This document shows positions 37,544-45,920 of a stretch of 64,000 bases of DNA, piece after piece. The position numbers and the translations under genes were made by a program. The notes beneath the pieces are model-generated. The model was not told the DNA's origin. It saw only the letters and a list, made by a program, of their open reading frames with translations, and ran no database searches. The stretch comes from Flavobacterium terrisoli (GTDB lineage Bacteria; Bacteroidota; Bacteroidia; Flavobacteriales; Flavobacteriaceae), in NCBI RefSeq assembly GCF_030167905.1, contig NZ_JARGNA010000004.1, positions 124,001 to 188,000 of the forward strand, in the 5' to 3' direction. The first letter of the stretch is position 1, and each line of letters starts with the position of its first letter.

Positions 37544-38155
37544 ATGGAAATTAAAATTGTAAAAGTGATTTGTATTGCTTTATTATCTGTATGCTGTAAT
37601 GCCCAGACGGATAAAAAAAAGGTTGGAGATAAAATATATGGCGATTTTAACGGCGATGGAAAGTTTGAATATGCTTTTAGTGTGCTAACTAAAAAAGGTA
37701 AAGGTAATCCGGTTGAAGATGGAGTTCCCGATGGATATCAAATACAATTTAGTGATAAAAAAATTAAATCTATAAAAGTAGATTGTTGTTCGTTTAGATT
37801 AATAAATGAAGGGGATTTGAATAAGAATGGCTCTGATGAAATTTCTATCGTTCAAGCCCCAATGAATGGATGTAGCGGACTTGTAAGTACATTTACAATT
37901 AAAAATGATAAAAGCTATTATTTGTTTGAACCGTTTTCGATATTTATCTGCGCTGAACTTAGCGATGAAGAAATACAAAAATTAGTTTTTATTGAAAAGG
38001 ACTATGTCTATTATTTAGAAGCTGATCCAAATGATGAAAATCTATTGAATGAAAGTGGAGAAAAAATTCGATTTGAACGATTGAGAAAAATTAAAACGAA
38101 TGTGAAAGCTATTTCTAAAAATGCTCAAGATGCTTTAGATAGTATTAAGCACTAA
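37544..38155 (+). CDS. Secreted protein of unknown function with FG-GAP-like stretch
   Basis: 203 residues with a signal peptide ending near CCNAQ. Soon after comes GDFNGDGKFEYAF, and later GDLNKNGSDEISIV. Both are Asp/Asn-rich calcium-loop-like motifs of the kind found in FG-GAP or VCBS repeats. The remainder is unremarkable. It forms a pair with the preceding membrane protein and ends at a terminator. It is a cargo gene of unknown role. Confidence 0.65.
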   Translation: MEIKIVKVICIALLSVCCNAQTDKKKVGDKIYGDFNGDGKFEYAFSVLTKKGKGNPVEDGVPDGYQIQFSDKKIKSIKVDCCSFRLINEGDLNKNGSDEISIVQAPMNGCSGLVSTFTIKNDKSYYLFEPFSIFICAELSDEEIQKLVFIEKDYVYYLEADPNDENLLNESGEKIRFERLRKIKTNVKAISKNAQDALDSIKH

Positions 38156-38177
38156 ACGAAAAATCCTCTTGTAATTA

Positions 38178-38204
38178 AAGCGACTGTAACTAGGTCGCTT
38201 TTTT
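38178..38204 (+). terminator. Intrinsic terminator
   Basis: AAGCGAC - TGTAACTAG - GTCGCTT followed by T residues, 22 bp after the preceding stop. Confidence 0.7.
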
Positions 38205-38313
38205 CATGCCTAAATCCGATATGTTAAAGAAACGTTAAATGTGCGTTTTTGCCTGACGAAAAAATAACCATCCTGCTATTACTATAAAATAACACTAATA
38301 TAAATTTAATTCT

Positions 38314-39483
38314 ATGAGAAATTCATTTTCAGTAAAAACCGTTTTGAGAAAAGATAAGTGTAAAGCCGATGATGTAAATAAACATCCGCTCTATTATCAG
38401 ATAATCTTTCGAAAGGGAAAAACTCAATTGCCCTCCGGTAAATATGTTCATATAAATCATTGGGATTTGAAAAAACGATGCGTCAAAGATGCTTTGCTAA
38501 AAAATATCCTGATTAAAGAAGAAAACCGGATATACAATGTCCTTTTGGAAATGGATAACAACGGAGAAGAATTTACAAAGGATTCCGTGAAGAACCGTAT
38601 AAAAGGTATTGTTGATGAAAAAATAAATCCTGATTTCTACTATCACTTTGATAATTTTTTTAAACTGAAATTTGGAATAGAAGAATTGAGCGAAGGAACG
38701 AAATATCATTACGAGCTTTTTAGAAAACAATTGAGTGAATATAAACCTAAAATATCCTTGAATGAAATTAACTCTAAATTCATTGACGATTTTGTTTACT
38801 ATTTGAAAGTTGATAAAAAAGTTGGGAATAGTGGTATCAATACAAGGCTTAAATGTTTTTCTGCGGTACTCAATAAATTTGTTATTGATAAGATTGTCTC
38901 CGAAAATCCTTGTAAGCATGTCAAAAGACCTAAAGAAAATAAACGAATTGTTTTTCTTAACCCAGACGAACTAAAAAGAGTTGTCGATGCTGACTTAAAA
39001 TTGGGTAATCTAACCAAAGGATTAGAACTTACCCGAAAACTATTCTTGTTTAGCTGTTACACTGGGCTTAGATTTTCCGATGTAATGAACTTAAAGAAAG
39101 AGAATATCATTGAAAATAAGAAACTCGTTGTTAAAATGATTAAAACAAAAGATACCGTAGAAGTTTACCTAAATAGCTACTCACTTAAGATTCTTGGAAG
39201 TGCTGATCTGAAATCGAAGAAAAGTACCGAATTCGTTTTTAAAAAAAGAGAAAATGTTTCTGTAAACCGTGATTTAAAAATTATTGGAAAATTGGCTAAA
39301 GTTAATAAGTCGATTTCCTTTCATGCGGCAAGGCATACGTTCGGTTCGATTCTAGCCTTGAATAATACGCCAACTCAAATTATAATGAGTAGTATGGGAC
39401 ATCGAGATATAAGAGTTACCCAAATATATATGAACTCCGACGAAGCTACTACTTCAAAAATAATGAAATCGATAAAATTTTAG
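38314..39483 (+). CDS. Tyrosine recombinase / integrase
   Basis: 389 residues. The N-terminus resembles the Arm-DNA-binding region of Bacteroidota integrases, followed by a SAM-like core-binding domain (about 110-210). The catalytic domain has Arg in SCYTGLRFSDVMNL, HAARHTFGS (His-x-x-Arg), the GHRD His and the nucleophile Tyr in TQIYM. All key residues are present, so it should be active. It is the natural candidate to recombine the tRNA-derived att sites. It is the first gene of a tight int-HTH-rep cluster. Confidence 0.95.
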   Translation: MRNSFSVKTVLRKDKCKADDVNKHPLYYQIIFRKGKTQLPSGKYVHINHWDLKKRCVKDALLKNILIKEENRIYNVLLEMDNNGEEFTKDSVKNRIKGIVDEKINPDFYYHFDNFFKLKFGIEELSEGTKYHYELFRKQLSEYKPKISLNEINSKFIDDFVYYLKVDKKVGNSGINTRLKCFSAVLNKFVIDKIVSENPCKHVKRPKENKRIVFLNPDELKRVVDADLKLGNLTKGLELTRKLFLFSCYTGLRFSDVMNLKKENIIENKKLVVKMIKTKDTVEVYLNSYSLKILGSADLKSKKSTEFVFKKRENVSVNRDLKIIGKLAKVNKSISFHAARHTFGSILALNNTPTQIIMSSMGHRDIRVTQIYMNSDEATTSKIMKSIKF

Positions 39484-39486
39484 AAT

Positions 39487-39795
39487 ATGGAAAAAAAGTA
39501 TGTTTTGAATCAGAAACTTGTAAAGAGAAAATTGCTTGAATTGGCTAGAACCAAAAAAGAATTATTGTTTGAAAGAACTAAAGATAGTATCGCTATAAGA
39601 AAAGCGTTGATGCCTAGATTAGACTCTGATATTTTGAATCTGAAAACGATAAAAGAAGAATACGGCTATTGTTCAAAGACGATTTATCGGTATAGAGCCA
39701 AAGGTTTGAAGTTTGTAAAAAACTCGTCCAGAGGTTTTGTTTTTGTAATACGTAAAGACTTAGAAGATTACATTAAAAAGAATATGTATGATTGA
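39487..39795 (+). CDS. Excisionase-like helix-turn-helix protein
   Basis: 102 residues. The C-terminal half (LKTIKEEYGYCSKTIYRYRA, then a wing GFVFVIRKDLEDYIKK) reads as a MerR/excisionase-type winged HTH. The N-terminal half is a basic helix. It starts 3 bp after the integrase and overlaps the next gene by 8 bp, so it probably controls excision or recombination direction. Plasmid copy control is another possibility. Confidence 0.75.
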   Translation: MEKKYVLNQKLVKRKLLELARTKKELLFERTKDSIAIRKALMPRLDSDILNLKTIKEEYGYCSKTIYRYRAKGLKFVKNSSRGFVFVIRKDLEDYIKKNMYD

Positions 39796-40744
39796 TAGAA
39801 TTAAAATTATGGCTAACGATTTTAGTCCTGAGTTTCTACTAAACAATTATCATTGGAGAGAAACTCCGATTGAAAATGAGCCTTTTAAATTAGGACAAAT
39901 ATCTTATTTAGTAAATAAATCGAGATTGTTTAGATTGAGAATGTTGCTAACTGAAAATCTTAAAACCGGGAAATATTCTTTGTCTATTGATGGAAGTATT
40001 AGAAAATGGTATTTTGGTAAAAACTCTCGAAGTGATTTGACCTTCACTGAGTTTTATGATTGTATAGAAGTACTTGGTAGAAAACTAGGCTTAAAGAAAA
40101 ACGAAATCTGGAAAGTGTTTAAGGTTACTCAGTTGGAAATTGGTGTAACACTTATGTTAAAGGCTTTATCTAATGACGTTTTAGACTGTTTTGTTAGATG
40201 CCGAAATGCTAAAATAGATAGAAGGTATGAAACTACACTCAACTTTAATTTTGGAAATTATAGCCTGAAGATGTATGATAAATTTATTGAAATGAATCAG
40301 AATAAGATATGGTCGAAAAAAATGAAAGTCGTACTAGACAAATACCTAATGTTAAGATTTGAAATTAACGTAGATAAAATGTCCGGTACAACTTTGCGAC
40401 GAAAATTCGATACGCTTGAACTAATTAAAACTGATTGGAATAAGTTACCTCAGATGCTACATGATTACGTTGATAAAATCGAGTTTGTGGATTTACTATC
40501 GCAAGAGCGAAAATTAGAAAGAGCCACCGGAATTGATTTTTATAATAGCTTATGTTATTCAGAAATGAAATCTCGTGGAATACATAAGACAATAATGGAC
40601 TTTAATGAAACGGTTGTCTCGAATAATAAGTCTAAAGAATTCCGAAAATTAATGAGTATATATAAATCGAATATTACCAGCGAACGAGATTATAAAGGCG
40701 AAATTATGCTTGGATTAACAAAGAAGACTGCTAGACTTATATAA
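39788..40744 (+). CDS. Replication initiator, phage/plasmid II/X family-like
   Basis: 318 residues. The order of motifs resembles the filamentous phage gene II / plasmid rolling-circle initiator family: an N-terminal strand MIDRIKIMAN, a LSIDGSIRKWYFGKNSRSDL segment, FKVTQLEIGVTLML, then YSLKMYDKFIEM with a Tyr, and a basic C-terminus. The match is by eye and distant, so the function is inferred. It overlaps the HTH gene, and palindromes and repeats that could form an origin lie directly downstream. Confidence 0.6.
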   Translation: MIDRIKIMANDFSPEFLLNNYHWRETPIENEPFKLGQISYLVNKSRLFRLRMLLTENLKTGKYSLSIDGSIRKWYFGKNSRSDLTFTEFYDCIEVLGRKLGLKKNEIWKVFKVTQLEIGVTLMLKALSNDVLDCFVRCRNAKIDRRYETTLNFNFGNYSLKMYDKFIEMNQNKIWSKKMKVVLDKYLMLRFEINVDKMSGTTLRRKFDTLELIKTDWNKLPQMLHDYVDKIEFVDLLSQERKLERATGIDFYNSLCYSEMKSRGIHKTIMDFNETVVSNNKSKEFRKLMSIYKSNITSERDYKGEIMLGLTKKTARLI

Positions 40745-40815
40745 TAAGAGTAATATACGGTATATATGAAACTAATAAATCTTAGTAAATAATGTAAGCC
40801 AAATAAATAAACCGA

Positions 40816-40920
40816 ACTACTTATTGAGCCAAAGGAAACTTATAAAGCGGTCTAAGTAGTACAAAGGAAACTAAATTAAAGCGCCGGATTTGTCCTTCTA
40901 CGCCCGGATATGTCGTTTAC
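40816..40920 (+). other. Possible replication origin of the element
   Basis: Just after the Rep-like gene: an 8-bp inverted repeat ACTACTTA 40816-40823 / TAAGTAGT 40853-40860, two copies of CAAAGGAAACT (40830-40840, 40862-40872), and two near-identical CGGATNTGTC motifs (40885-40894, 40905-40914) with a 20-bp period. Such packed repeats next to a rep gene are typical of origins or iterons. No nick site can be proven by reading. Confidence 0.4.
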
Positions 40921-41124
40921 ACTTGATTTTAAGAAATAATATAAAGAATTGATATAGAATTGTGGGCGTTTTGTGACAAGTGTTTAAAAAATGGGTTATA
41001 TGACTGCCAAATATGTAACTTGACGATTAAATTTTTCTGCCATATAGGAAAAAACGGTTAAAAACTATGACAACATGACATTTTGTGAACCTTGGTATAA
41101 TCCTTGTTAATTTTTTCCTAATAA

Positions 41125-41156
41125 AAAAGTCCTAACCTCTGACCGATAGGACTTTT
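41125..41156 (+). terminator. Hairpin, probable terminator
   Basis: AAAAGTCCTA 41125-41134 and TAGGACTTTT 41147-41156, a perfect 10-bp stem with a 12-nt loop. It closes the int-HTH-rep transcript. Confidence 0.6.
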
Positions 41157-41173
41157 GTAAAAATAGAAATCAA

Positions 41174-41209
41174 GGATAGTTCGTTAGAAAAGGAAAACTA
41201 TCCTCTTTT
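41174..41209 (+). terminator. Second hairpin with T tract
   Basis: GGATAGTT 41174-41181 / AACTATCC 41196-41203 followed by TCTTTTTG. It insulates the CBASS operon from upstream transcription. Confidence 0.6.
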
Positions 41210-41269
41210 TGTAGGCGCAAAAATACTCTTTTATTTTACTTCTGCAAATCTTGTTATTCTTTCCTTTCT

Positions 41270-41292
41270 CCGGTTATTGTTAGCACCGGTTA
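41270..41292 (+). promoter_or_regulatory. Repeated CCGGTTA motif upstream of the CBASS operon
   Basis: CCGGTTA occurs at 41270-41276 and 41286-41292, 16 bp apart, 28-50 bp before the first CBASS-operon ATG. The second copy is part of the palindrome ACCGGT. It may be an operator; the regulator is unknown. Confidence 0.35.
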
Positions 41293-41319
41293 ACGCTGAT
41301 ATTATTTAAAATTAAAAAA

Positions 41320-41550
41320 ATGGAAAATTTTCATTTAGTCCATGAGGACGGCAAGTACAAGTTAAAAAGAGAGGATGCCGAAAGAGCGTCTAAAGTGTTT
41401 GATTCCAATAAAGCGGATGCTATCAAGGAATCGAAAGAGTTTATTGTTAATCAAGGCGGAGGTTCTTTGAAAATCCATAAAAATGATGGTGGATTTCAAG
41501 AGGAACGAACTTACCCGAAATCGATTGACCCGAAAAAAAGTAAAGGATAA
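41320..41550 (+). CDS. DUF2188 domain protein, first gene of the CBASS operon
   Basis: 76 residues, one DUF2188 domain: FHLVHEDGKYKLKREDAERA, SKVFDSNKADAIKESKEF, then GGGSLKIHKNDGGFQEERTYP. The family is small, widespread and of unknown function, predicted to be a beta-alpha-beta fold. The cyclase gene starts 20 bp downstream, so the two are likely cotranscribed. A role as an accessory or inhibitor of the cyclase is speculation from position only. Confidence 0.8.
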   Translation: MENFHLVHEDGKYKLKREDAERASKVFDSNKADAIKESKEFIVNQGGGSLKIHKNDGGFQEERTYPKSIDPKKSKG

Positions 41551-41570
41551 TTAATTTAATGTAAAAGTGT

Positions 41571-42656
41571 ATGCCAAAAAATTACGCAAGTTTAGTAGAA
41601 AATGTAAAAAGAAGAAGTAACCCGGATTTACTTAATGAATCGCTTCTTTTTAGCAAGTCATTTAGTGATGAATTAAGAGGAATAACTGATTCCGGTTCAA
41701 AACTTTTGGAATATATAAAAAGGTCTATGCAAGGTGTTGAACCTCGCTATACTGAGAGGACTTTTGAAGCTGGGGATAAAATAAAGGAACAACTTCGAAA
41801 GAATAATCCTGGTTTGGATTATAAATACCAAGGCTCTGTTATGTGTAATACTCATATAAAAGGTCATAGTGATATTGATTTGGTTCAAATAACTAATTCT
41901 TTTTATTCACATGAAAGTATAACTAAATTTAACGAAAAATATAGTTCCGGTTATTATCTGACTTTGCCTCAAAAACAAAATTTATTGGAGGTTATTAACG
42001 GAACACCTTATCAAGGTGATACTAATGCTGACTTGAAAAAGATTCGTACTGATGCTGAAACTGTTTTGGTTAGTACGTATAAAAATGTAGATACTTCAAA
42101 ACCAAAATCTATCGAAGTTAATCCTACTAATCCCGATAGAGTTGTTGATGTTGTTACGGCTTCTTGGTATGTAAATGTTAATTCCGCAATGAATGATGAC
42201 GCTGATTTGAAAGGAATTCAAGTTTATGATAAAGCGAAAAATACTAGGTTGCCGGTTGACTTTCCTTTTTTAAAAATACGTTTATTGAATGAAAAAGATA
42301 AATCTGTAAATGGACGTTTGAAGAAAATGATACGTTTTGTAAAAACTCTTAAAGCTGATTCGGAATACGACTTAAAGCAATTATCTAGCTTTGATATTAG
42401 TTCTGTATGCTATAACATTAACGCTCTTGATTATTATGATAAATCCTACTATGAATTAGTTTTTGTTTTATATAGCGAACTTAAGAAAATTATTGAAAAC
42501 GAAACCTATAGAAATAGTATAATGTCTATTGACGGTTCCGAGCCGGTTTTTAGAGGAAAAGATGAAAAAGTGCGTTTGTTGGGATTAATATTTACAGAAA
42601 TTGCATCGCTTTATCAAGACTTGCTATCTAGAACTTCTAATGTGAAATTTTTATAA
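41571..42656 (+). CDS. CD-NTase (CBASS cyclic-oligonucleotide synthase)
   Basis: 361 residues. The polymerase-beta-like nucleotidyltransferase core has YQGSVMCNTHIKGHSDIDLV: Gly88-Ser89, then Asp101 and Asp103, and a third acidic residue at Asp193 in RVVDVVTASW. This GS...DxD...D pattern and the length fit CD-NTases, which make signal nucleotides on phage infection. The TIR-STING gene begins 1 bp after its stop. STING-linked cyclases characterised so far make 3',3'-cyclic di-GMP, so that product is the best guess. The clade was not determined. Confidence 0.87.
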   Translation: MPKNYASLVENVKRRSNPDLLNESLLFSKSFSDELRGITDSGSKLLEYIKRSMQGVEPRYTERTFEAGDKIKEQLRKNNPGLDYKYQGSVMCNTHIKGHSDIDLVQITNSFYSHESITKFNEKYSSGYYLTLPQKQNLLEVINGTPYQGDTNADLKKIRTDAETVLVSTYKNVDTSKPKSIEVNPTNPDRVVDVVTASWYVNVNSAMNDDADLKGIQVYDKAKNTRLPVDFPFLKIRLLNEKDKSVNGRLKKMIRFVKTLKADSEYDLKQLSSFDISSVCYNINALDYYDKSYYELVFVLYSELKKIIENETYRNSIMSIDGSEPVFRGKDEKVRLLGLIFTEIASLYQDLLSRTSNVKFL

Positions 42657-42657
42657 C

Positions 42658-43578
42658 ATGAAGAAGAAAGTTTTTATTGGTAGTTCCTCTGAAGAATTAG
42701 GAACCGCAAAAATTGTAAAAGCGATTTTGGATAAGGATTTTGATGTAGTTATTTGGAATGAAAATTTATGGGATAAATCTGTTTTCAAATTGAATAATAA
42801 TTTTTTGAGCGATTTGTTAAAAGCTCCGCTGAAGTTTGATTTTGGAGTCTTAATTGGAACTCCAGATGATAAAGTTGTTGTTCGCGGTAAAACTCATCTT
42901 CAAGCTAGAGATAATATTTTATTTGAATTAGGACTTTTTATTGGGAGGCTTGGTTTACAAAAGAGTTGCTTTTTAGTTGATGAAAAAGTAAAAAAAGTGA
43001 GTGACCTCGAAGGCATTTTTCTTTCGAGATTTAATTCAAGTAACTTAGTCGAAAAGGTTGAAGAAATTAAAAATCACTTCTTACTTATTGAACCTGATGA
43101 TTTTAATTTCTTCCCATCAAACACTCTGGCTTATGGTTATTTTGAGAATTTTATAAAAGCGATATGCTCAAAAATAGTTAGCGAGGGTAACTTAGAAATT
43201 GATGGGGTAAAATATTCGAATTGTACTTTTGAAATTATGATTCCAAGTAAAATCGATGATGATATAAATCTACAATTTGATGCGATAAAAAATAAGGTTG
43301 GTGTGAAAGAAACAGTAATTAAATGTTCTGGAAGAGATAGGAAGTTTCAAGTAAATGTTGAGAGACTTAATTCAGGAGAAATAAAAATACTTGACTTCCC
43401 ATCAACTTTAACCGGTATAAATTATGCTATCAGAGAATTACTTCCTGATGAGTATAAAAAAAATGGGGATGAGTATAAAAATATTCTTAGCCGTGAATTG
43501 GATAAGTTCGTACATACTTTAGAAAATCTTATAGAGAGAAATTCTTTTGATGATTTTGTAAAGATTGTAAGGCGATAA
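42658..43578 (+). CDS. TIR-STING CBASS effector
   Basis: 306 residues. The N-terminal ~140 residues form a TIR-like domain of the predicted nucleotide-binding type: KKKVFIGSSSEEL, then DFGVLIGTPDD and RDNILFELGLFIGRLG, with the likely catalytic Glu90. Residues about 156-306 match bacterial STING: LAYGYFENFIKAIC, a beta sheet, and the hallmark ILDFPSTLTGINYAI with Asp246 and Thr250 in the cyclic-dinucleotide pocket. Upon ligand binding such proteins form filaments and hydrolyse NAD+, killing the infected cell. The STING assignment is by eye but well supported by the adjacent cyclase. Confidence 0.85.
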   Translation: MKKKVFIGSSSEELGTAKIVKAILDKDFDVVIWNENLWDKSVFKLNNNFLSDLLKAPLKFDFGVLIGTPDDKVVVRGKTHLQARDNILFELGLFIGRLGLQKSCFLVDEKVKKVSDLEGIFLSRFNSSNLVEKVEEIKNHFLLIEPDDFNFFPSNTLAYGYFENFIKAICSKIVSEGNLEIDGVKYSNCTFEIMIPSKIDDDINLQFDAIKNKVGVKETVIKCSGRDRKFQVNVERLNSGEIKILDFPSTLTGINYAIRELLPDEYKKNGDEYKNILSRELDKFVHTLENLIERNSFDDFVKIVRR

Positions 43579-43659
43579 TTTCCCCTATAATTCCCCTTTA
43601 CAAAAGCTGATTTTTGTTAACCCCTATAAATAAAGGGAAAATTAAATAAAGTTGGGACT

Positions 43660-43672
43660 CAGTCGAGGTCAC
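43660..43672 (+). repeat. Internal attachment-site copy
   Basis: CAGTCGAGGTCAC is identical to tRNA-Arg positions 36707-36719. It lies 82 bp after the TIR-STING stop and marks the probable right end of element 1 and left end of the helicase unit. Confidence 0.75.
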
Positions 43673-43680
43673 ACTTTTTT

Positions 43681-43719
43681 AAAAGCATAACTTATTGATT
43701 TTCAATTCGTTATGCTTTT
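43681..43719. terminator. Intrinsic terminator after internal att copy
   Basis: AAAAGCATAAC 43681-43691 / GTTATGCTTTT 43709-43719 with flanking A and T tracts; works in both directions. Confidence 0.75.
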
Positions 43720-43884
43720 TTATTTGAAGTAAAGCTTTAATCGCTTTATTATTTTTGAAATTTTAGTTTGCTGAAATACAGCAAGTTAAATATAATTTTG
43801 CAAGGTCACTAAAATATTCATTAGTTTTGATTTACAAACAATCACTGTCGTGCCCCCAACAGTTAATAAATAACTCACACAATT

Positions 43885-45789
43885 ATGGCTTGGAATGATG
43901 GACTACAAGGACAAGGATTAGAAATTGCATCTTCTGATGAAGGCAGAATCAGAGTGATTGCTGGTCCTGGCTCAGGAAAAACATTTACTTTGATGAGAAG
44001 AATTGCTCGCTTGCTTGAAAGCGGAATAGATCCAAAAAAAATACTATTGGTAACGTTTACTCGAACAGCTGCACATGATTTAAAAAAGGAATTAATGAAA
44101 CTTGGGGTTCCGGGTGTACAAGAAATAAAAGCTGGAACACTTCACTCATTTTGCTATGGTTTATTGCTAAGAGAATCCGTTTTACAAATTACAGGAAGAA
44201 ATCCAAGGCCTCTTTTCAAATTTGAATTAGAATTTGCTAAGGCAGATCTTCAAAAAAAAGCAAATCTTGGAAAAAAGGCAATATCAAAAAAGATTAAAGC
44301 ATTTGAATCTGCTTGGGCAAGGCTACAGTCAGACGAACCAGGTTGGCCTCAGGAGGATGAAGATAAAATGTTTCAACAAGTTTTGATTAATTATTTACGT
44401 TTCCATAAATCCATGCTAATTGGCGAAGTAATTCCGGAAGCTTTAAAATATCTTAGAAATAATCCACAAGCTGATGAAAGGAAAGAATTCAAGCATGTTT
44501 TTGTTGATGAATTTCAAGACCTAAATAAAGCTGAACAAGAGTTAATCAGTATACTTGCTGAAAAAGGTGATTATATGATAATTGGAGATGAAGACCAGTC
44601 AATTTATGAAATCTTTAGAAACTCACATCCTGAAGGAATACGTACATTCCATCTTTCACATGAGAATACCAAAGACTTTCCGTTAACTGTTTGCAGAAGA
44701 TGTCCAACGGATATAGTTAAAGCGGCTGACTCACTTATTCAAAACAATTTAAATAGAGATAAGCGTAATCTCGTCCCAAGAGAAGAAAATCCGAAAGGCA
44801 ATATTCACTCAATACAGTGGCCAACTTTGAGCGATGAAAGAGAAGGAATAGTTCAATTTATAACTAAAAGAATTAAGGACGGTGTAAGCCCTGGAGATAT
44901 ATTACTTATGTGTCCAAGAAGAGAAATAGGCTATGAATTAAGAGACCGATTAATAGAGAATGGAATTGAAGCTCATAGTTTCTTTACAGAGGAAATGTTC
45001 GAAAGTATGAATGCTCAGAAATCAATGACTCTATTAAATTTATTGATTAACAATTATGACAGAGTTGCGTTGCGATGCTGGCTTGGTTTTGATAGCACCA
45101 CTTTTAATGCTAGTGGATATAGCAATCTTGTTGAACTTTCTATTGAAAGCAAAAAAGAGCCTTTCGATGTGCTTAAAGATGTTGTTGAGGGTAAGGCATC
45201 ATTCAAATACTCTAGTCATTCAATTGAAAAATTTAATGAATTGCAGCAATTACTTGATGAATTTAGTAAATATGGAGTATCCGAAGTCATTGAGAAACTA
45301 TTCTCTAAAGATGAGGATTGGGCTCTTCAGTTTAATGAAATGCTTGTAGAATTAAACGATGAAAATCATAAAATAAAAGATATTCAAAAAACAATTCTTA
45401 ATAGTGCAATAAATCCAGAAATGCCCCTCGATGTTGACTATGTACGTATAATGAGTATTCATAAGTCAAAAGGTCTTACTTCTGAAATTAGCATCATTTG
45501 TAGTGCTATAGAAGGTCTTTTGCCACAAATTGATCCTGATCTAGAAGGCGAGGAAGCTATTCGTCATTTAGAAGAACAAAGAAGATTGTTCTTTGTTGGC
45601 ATAACAAGACCTAAACAAGAGCTTGTTGTTTCAACAGTTAGCAGGATTCCAAAATCATTGGCGTACACAATGGGAGTAAAAGTACCATTTACACAAAGCC
45701 AAGAAACAAAAGCAATTGCGTCTTCTTTTTTAACGCAACTAGGTGAAACTTTTCCAAATCCCATCTCGTCAAATGATTGGGATTATTGA
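43885..45789 (+). CDS. UvrD/Rep-like SF1 DNA helicase, orphan
   Basis: 634 residues. SF1A helicase motifs in order: Walker A AGPGSGKTFT (26-35), TFTRTAAHDL, GTLHSFCY, Walker B FVDEFQDLN (206-214), GDEDQSIYEIFR (234-245), then in the C-half VRIMSIHKSKGL and RRLFFVGITRPKQELVV. It is shorter than UvrD (~720) and has no visible nuclease domain. Lone helicases of this kind occur in defence islands; the two-gene Gabija system also uses a UvrD-like protein, but its partner GajA is absent here. Defence is therefore a hypothesis. Confidence 0.9.
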   Translation: MAWNDGLQGQGLEIASSDEGRIRVIAGPGSGKTFTLMRRIARLLESGIDPKKILLVTFTRTAAHDLKKELMKLGVPGVQEIKAGTLHSFCYGLLLRESVLQITGRNPRPLFKFELEFAKADLQKKANLGKKAISKKIKAFESAWARLQSDEPGWPQEDEDKMFQQVLINYLRFHKSMLIGEVIPEALKYLRNNPQADERKEFKHVFVDEFQDLNKAEQELISILAEKGDYMIIGDEDQSIYEIFRNSHPEGIRTFHLSHENTKDFPLTVCRRCPTDIVKAADSLIQNNLNRDKRNLVPREENPKGNIHSIQWPTLSDEREGIVQFITKRIKDGVSPGDILLMCPRREIGYELRDRLIENGIEAHSFFTEEMFESMNAQKSMTLLNLLINNYDRVALRCWLGFDSTTFNASGYSNLVELSIESKKEPFDVLKDVVEGKASFKYSSHSIEKFNELQQLLDEFSKYGVSEVIEKLFSKDEDWALQFNEMLVELNDENHKIKDIQKTILNSAINPEMPLDVDYVRIMSIHKSKGLTSEISIICSAIEGLLPQIDPDLEGEEAIRHLEEQRRLFFVGITRPKQELVVSTVSRIPKSLAYTMGVKVPFTQSQETKAIASSFLTQLGETFPNPISSNDWDY

Positions 45790-45920
45790 ATAATAGAAGG
45801 TCACAAATTAAAATTACAACTAATAAAAAATCAATATTTTAACTAAAATTTTACTGTCACAAAAATGACACGTAAATTAATAACTAACTGTCAATCAGAT
45901 GTGTTTTAAGTCCGAATTAG

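Larger units (their letters stand above)
36723..43672. mobile_element. Integrative element 1 at tRNA-Arg, carrying CBASS
   Basis: An AT-rich stretch of about 7 kb bounded by copies of the tRNA-Arg 3' end. It encodes an XRE regulator, two unknown envelope proteins, a tyrosine recombinase, an excisionase-like HTH protein, a Rep-like protein and a three-gene CBASS operon. No conjugation, capsid or relaxase genes are seen, so it may depend on helpers for transfer. An alternative reading is a single 9.2-kb element reaching the 18-bp repeat at 45938. Confidence 0.75.

Noticed and set aside
41571..43578. Toxin-antitoxin nucleotidyltransferase (MNT/AbiEii type) reading of the pair
   Set aside because: The cyclase-length protein, third Asp at 193 and the TIR plus STING-like partner fit CBASS much better.
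43885..45789. Gabija GajB
   Set aside because: No OLD-family GajA gene lies next to it; both flanks are non-coding up to the att copies.
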